Shown here in pieces: positions 61,548 to 64,000 of a stretch of DNA of 64,000 bases. Position numbers and translations under genes: made by a program. The notes beneath the pieces were generated by a model. The model was given only the letters and a program-made list of their open reading frames with translations, made no database searches and was not told where the DNA came from. The stretch lies in assembly GCA_035443945.1 (NCBI GenBank), contig DAOMNQ010000005.1, positions 1-64,000 on the forward strand. Reading direction: 5' to 3'. The stretch's first letter is position 1. The number at the start of each line of letters is the position of its first letter. This DNA is from CAADGN01 sp035443945 (GTDB lineage Bacteria > Planctomycetota > Phycisphaerae > Phycisphaerales > UBA1924).

Positions 61548-62882
61548 TTCGGGCCGGGCGCGCGGGCCGCCGGCCTTGCGTTCGGCGCGGCGTGCGGCCC
61601 GGACGCCCGCGGTTTCGTCAACGCGGAGCGTAAGGACCAGGCCGACGACGAAGAAGGCCGTGAGGGCGATCATGGCGGGCACGTCGCCGAGCCAGGCCTT
61701 CATCTGGCCGAATGTGAGGACGCCGACGACGCCAGCGAGTTTGTAGGTCATGCCCCAGAGGCCGAAGAACTCCGCGCTCTTCTGGACGGGGGTGAAGCGT
61801 CCGACGAGGGACCGGCTGCTGGTGCCGATGCCCCCGAGGCCGAAGCCGACGCCGTTGCCCACGAGCCAGAAGAGCCACTCGGGCGGGTCGCTCGCGGCGG
61901 TGAGGGCGAGCATGCCCGCGGCGGTGGCGATCCAGACGCCGAGCGAGATGAGCACCATCGTGCGCGCGCCGATGCGGTCCTGCACCATCGCCGTGGCGAC
62001 CGAGGCGACGCCCGCTGTCACGGTGAGTTGCAGGGCGAAGAGGACGAGTTTGACCTCGGTGAAGCCGAAGTCGTTGGCGATGATGCCGGCGAAGTAGATG
62101 ATCGTCTGCACCCCGAAGCCGTAGACGAAGAACGCGGTCAGGAAGCGGGCGAGTTGGGAGAAGAGGCGGGCGTCGGCGAGCGTGTCGCGGATGCGCCGCA
62201 CGGCCATGCCCAGCAGGTCCGAGAGCGGGCCGGGGTCGGCGGCGGGGGGGCGCTCGCGGAGGATGAGGATGGCGGGGATCATGCCGAGGGCGAACCAGAC
62301 GCCCGCGAAGAGGAAGAGGGCGGACCACCGCGTCTTGTCGAGCCCGAAGAGGGCGATCGCGCCCGCGCTGATGACGAGCAGGACGAGCGCGCCGGCGTAG
62401 CCCATCGCCCAGCCCGTCGCCGAAACGCGCCCGATGTTGCGCGGCGTGGCGACCTCGGGAAGGAAACTCGCAAGGAAGTTCTCGCCGAGTTGGTAGAGCA
62501 CGTTGGCGCAGAAGAAGAGCGCGGCGGCGAGGAGGACCGTGCCCGGGCCGGTCGCGGCCAGACCCGCCGTGAAGGCCGCGGCCAGCACGCCCGTGAGGAT
62601 GAGCAGACGCTTCTTCCATCCGCGCCCGTCGGCGATCGCGCCGATAAAGGGCGAGACGGCGACGACGAGCAGCAGGCTGCCCGAGCCGAGCACGGACCAG
62701 AGGGCCTCGGCCCGGCGCGGGTCGGGTGAGATGACCTCGCGGAAGTACACGGGGAAGAGCAGGGTGATGATGATGAGCGTGAAGGACTGGTTGGCGAGGT
62801 CGTACATCCCCCAGGCCCAGACCTCGCGGGGATTGGGCAGGCCGCGGAAGGGGTTGAGGCGTGAGAGGATGGCGCTGGGCAC
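61545..62882 (-). CDS. UMF1/Atg22-family MFS transporter
   Basis: The 445-residue, 12-helix transporter has the N-terminal UMF1-type signature AWGMYDLANQSFTLII, a PFIGAIADGRGWKKR loop between helices 2 and 3, and RSLVGRFTPVQKSAEFFGLW in the second half. Homologues (Atg22) export amino acids from vacuoles; the bacterial substrate is unknown. The start is GTG 62882, which follows TACGCT by 6 bases; this fits the leaderless pattern better than any ATG downstream. Confidence 0.88.
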   Translation of the reverse strand: MPSAILSRLNPFRGLPNPREVWAWGMYDLANQSFTLIIITLLFPVYFREVISPDPRRAEALWSVLGSGSLLLVVAVSPFIGAIADGRGWKKRLLILTGVLAAAFTAGLAATGPGTVLLAAALFFCANVLYQLGENFLASFLPEVATPRNIGRVSATGWAMGYAGALVLLVISAGAIALFGLDKTRWSALFLFAGVWFALGMIPAILILRERPPAADPGPLSDLLGMAVRRIRDTLADARLFSQLARFLTAFFVYGFGVQTIIYFAGIIANDFGFTEVKLVLFALQLTVTAGVASVATAMVQDRIGARTMVLISLGVWIATAAGMLALTAASDPPEWLFWLVGNGVGFGLGGIGTSSRSLVGRFTPVQKSAEFFGLWGMTYKLAGVVGVLTFGQMKAWLGDVPAMIALTAFFVVGLVLTLRVDETAGVRAARRAERKAGGPRARPE

Positions 62883-62888
62883 GCGCGG

Positions 62889-62894
62889 AGCGTA
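62889..62894 (-). promoter_or_regulatory. Leaderless-type -10 (TACGCT) for the UMF1 gene
   Basis: On the minus strand TACGCT ends 6 bases before GTG 62882, the same as at 4444 and 19708. Confidence 0.5.
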
Positions 62895-62904
62895 GCGTGG
62901 CCGG

Positions 62905-64000
62905 CTACATCGCGCTCTCGCTGGCGTACCAGTCGAGGAAGAGCGTCAGGTCCTCGGCGTCGACGGCCCAGTCGAGGTTCAGGTCGGCCTGCGGGTCCTT
63001 GGCGTCGAAGGCGGCGAGGAAGAGGGTGGTGTCCGCCTCGTCCACATTGCCGTCACCGTTGAAGTCGAGCAGGAAGCCTTCGCACGGGTTGACGTTGATG
63101 CGGTGGAGGTAGCGGGTGTGCGGGCCGTGCTCGGGGTCGGCCATGTCGCGCGCGATGTACGCGGCGTAGAGCGTGTTGCCGTCCGCCGAGACGGACAGGT
63201 TGTGGTAGTCGCCGAGGAAGCCGGTCGGCAGGTTGTCCACGCGGAAGGACTCCGGCGTGAGTCGCCACTGCTGGACGATCGGGTTCGCGGTGCCGAAGCC
63301 CATGATGCGGGCGTAGTAGACGTCCACCCACTCCTCGGCGTCGGTGAGATCGGGATCGTGGCGGTTGTCGTAGAACATGAGGTTGACGCCGCCGCAGGCG
63401 TCGATGGCGATGGCGGGGACGAACTGGTCCGGGCCGTGGGTGTCGGCCGTGAGGCCGAGGAGAGAGTCGGTCACTTGCAAGAACGTTTGCTGTCCGACCG
63501 GGAAAGACTGGCCACGATCTGTGCTGCGACTGAGGATCAGGTCTGTGTTGGTGCTGCCCGCGCTGCTCTTGGCATAGAAGGCGACGTACACGTCGTCGAT
63601 CGCCGCCCAGCGGTCAACGGCGATGGACGGTGCGTTCTTGCGCCTGTCGGCGAGGTAGGGCGTGTCGCCGCACGGCGTCCCTCCGCACCCGGCCTGAGGG
63701 CACGTGTTCTGGCAGTCGTTGTTCACTGTCGTCGGCGCGACGACCGTGCCAGGGGCTACCAGGATGAACGGCTCCGTGGGATAGTCCGGCCGCCAGTCAA
63801 CGCCGTCGTCGGAATAGACGGCGTACGGCTTGCCATCGTTGTAGAGCCAGTTTGGTCCGGACTTCTCGTCTCCCATGACAACCACGACGCGCCCCGTCGA
63901 GAGCACCACCGGGCCGGCGCCCCAGCCGCGGAAATGGCACAGCGAGCCGGAACCCGGCACAGGCTCGACGACGTGCTCGTTCCACGTCCAAGAGCCGGGT
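62905..64000 (-). CDS. Dockerin-type exported sialidase-like protein (partial)
   Basis: The frame enters at the right edge and ends at TAG 62907-62905; about 365 residues are visible. The body has BNR/Asp-box-like segments (DLILSRSTDRGQSF, AYIARDMADPEHGP) and a VPAIAIDACGGVNLMFYDNR stretch, typical of secreted sialidase-like propellers. Cys-rich text (NNDCQNTCPQAGCGGTPCGD) could form disulfides or bind metal. The C-terminus has a dockerin pair (DFNGDGNVDEADTTLFLAAFD and DLNLDWAVDAEDLTLFLDWY). The N-terminus with the signal peptide lies outside the window. Confidence 0.85.
   Translation of the reverse strand, partial: PGSWTWNEHVVEPVPGSGSLCHFRGWGAGPVVLSTGRVVVVMGDEKSGPNWLYNDGKPYAVYSDDGVDWRPDYPTEPFILVAPGTVVAPTTVNNDCQNTCPQAGCGGTPCGDTPYLADRRKNAPSIAVDRWAAIDDVYVAFYAKSSAGSTNTDLILSRSTDRGQSFPVGQQTFLQVTDSLLGLTADTHGPDQFVPAIAIDACGGVNLMFYDNRHDPDLTDAEEWVDVYYARIMGFGTANPIVQQWRLTPESFRVDNLPTGFLGDYHNLSVSADGNTLYAAYIARDMADPEHGPHTRYLHRINVNPCEGFLLDFNGDGNVDEADTTLFLAAFDAKDPQADLNLDWAVDAEDLTLFLDWYASESAM

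Overview
The window is high-GC bacterial DNA whose gene content points to the phylum Planctomycetota, most likely a Phycisphaerales-type genome. The indications are GC-type dockerin C-termini on large secreted proteins, PEP-CTERM-like tails (a proline-rich PAPG stretch, a hydrophobic segment, then an Arg cluster), a DUF6677-type membrane protein, a 'MNKEQFLFLMAIDAFKRAN' protein typical of the phylum, and many short intergenic hairpins. It looks like a metagenome-assembled scaffold. There is a 48-N gap inside mrpA, two genes are frameshifted (pyrB and a lipoprotein gene), one gene has an in-frame TAG (tlpA-like), and the left edge joins two unrelated protein families. I saw no tRNA, rRNA, CRISPR array or transposase.

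Layout. 1-8.8 kb: a chimeric partial gene, a DUF4198-like secreted protein, lpd (dihydrolipoyl dehydrogenase), an FkbM methyltransferase, a SpoIIE-type phosphatase, hisS and a short nuoG. 8.8-12.1 kb: an accessory patch with a DUF4143 ATPase and the tcmP/DUF5131 pair. 12.1-19.8 kb: a ClC transporter, a HEAT-like protein, the interrupted tlpA-like gene, sat, an MGMT gene and a UbiA-type prenyltransferase. 19.8-29.4 kb: a secreted dockerin metalloprotease, a Ycf46-like AAA ATPase, a DUF1028/FG-GAP/dockerin protein, an EEP-family membrane protein and an S9 peptidase. 29.4-32.8 kb: a GDP-fucose-synthase-like gene and several small genes, two of them newly called here from strong ribosome binding sites. 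32.8-38.5 kb: a complete mrpABCDEFG Na+/H+ antiporter operon, every junction coupled by a 4-base start/stop overlap. 38.6-43.5 kb: a phage-derived cassette (XRE/S24 repressor facing an HTH gene, then an ABC ATPase, a Mom/COG2401-like GNAT, a small ORF and a large terminase) with no capsid, portal or integrase. 43.6-50.6 kb: small planctomycete membrane and acidic proteins, two PEP-CTERM-like proteins, gmk, broken pyrB, a broken lipoprotein gene and ubiX. 50.6-64 kb: an autoregulated Fic protein, dnaE, a GT4 glycosyltransferase, a FIST/hybrid-kinase pair (NosP-like arrangement), trpB, a UMF1-type transporter and a partial dockerin protein.

Three cross-cutting patterns stand out. First, at least ten genes lack a Shine-Dalgarno sequence and instead have a TANNNT hexamer 5-10 bases before the start codon, which predicts leaderless mRNAs. 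Second, short palindromic or tandem repeats that otherwise occur between genes are also carried in-frame inside coding genes (the DUF4198-like gene, hisS twice, dnaE, the GT4 gene), much like Rickettsia palindromic elements. Third, the 38.6-43.5 kb cassette combines a LexA-type switch, a putative DNA-modifying acyltransferase with its ABC ATPase partner, and a terminase. It is the best candidate here for a poorly described system.
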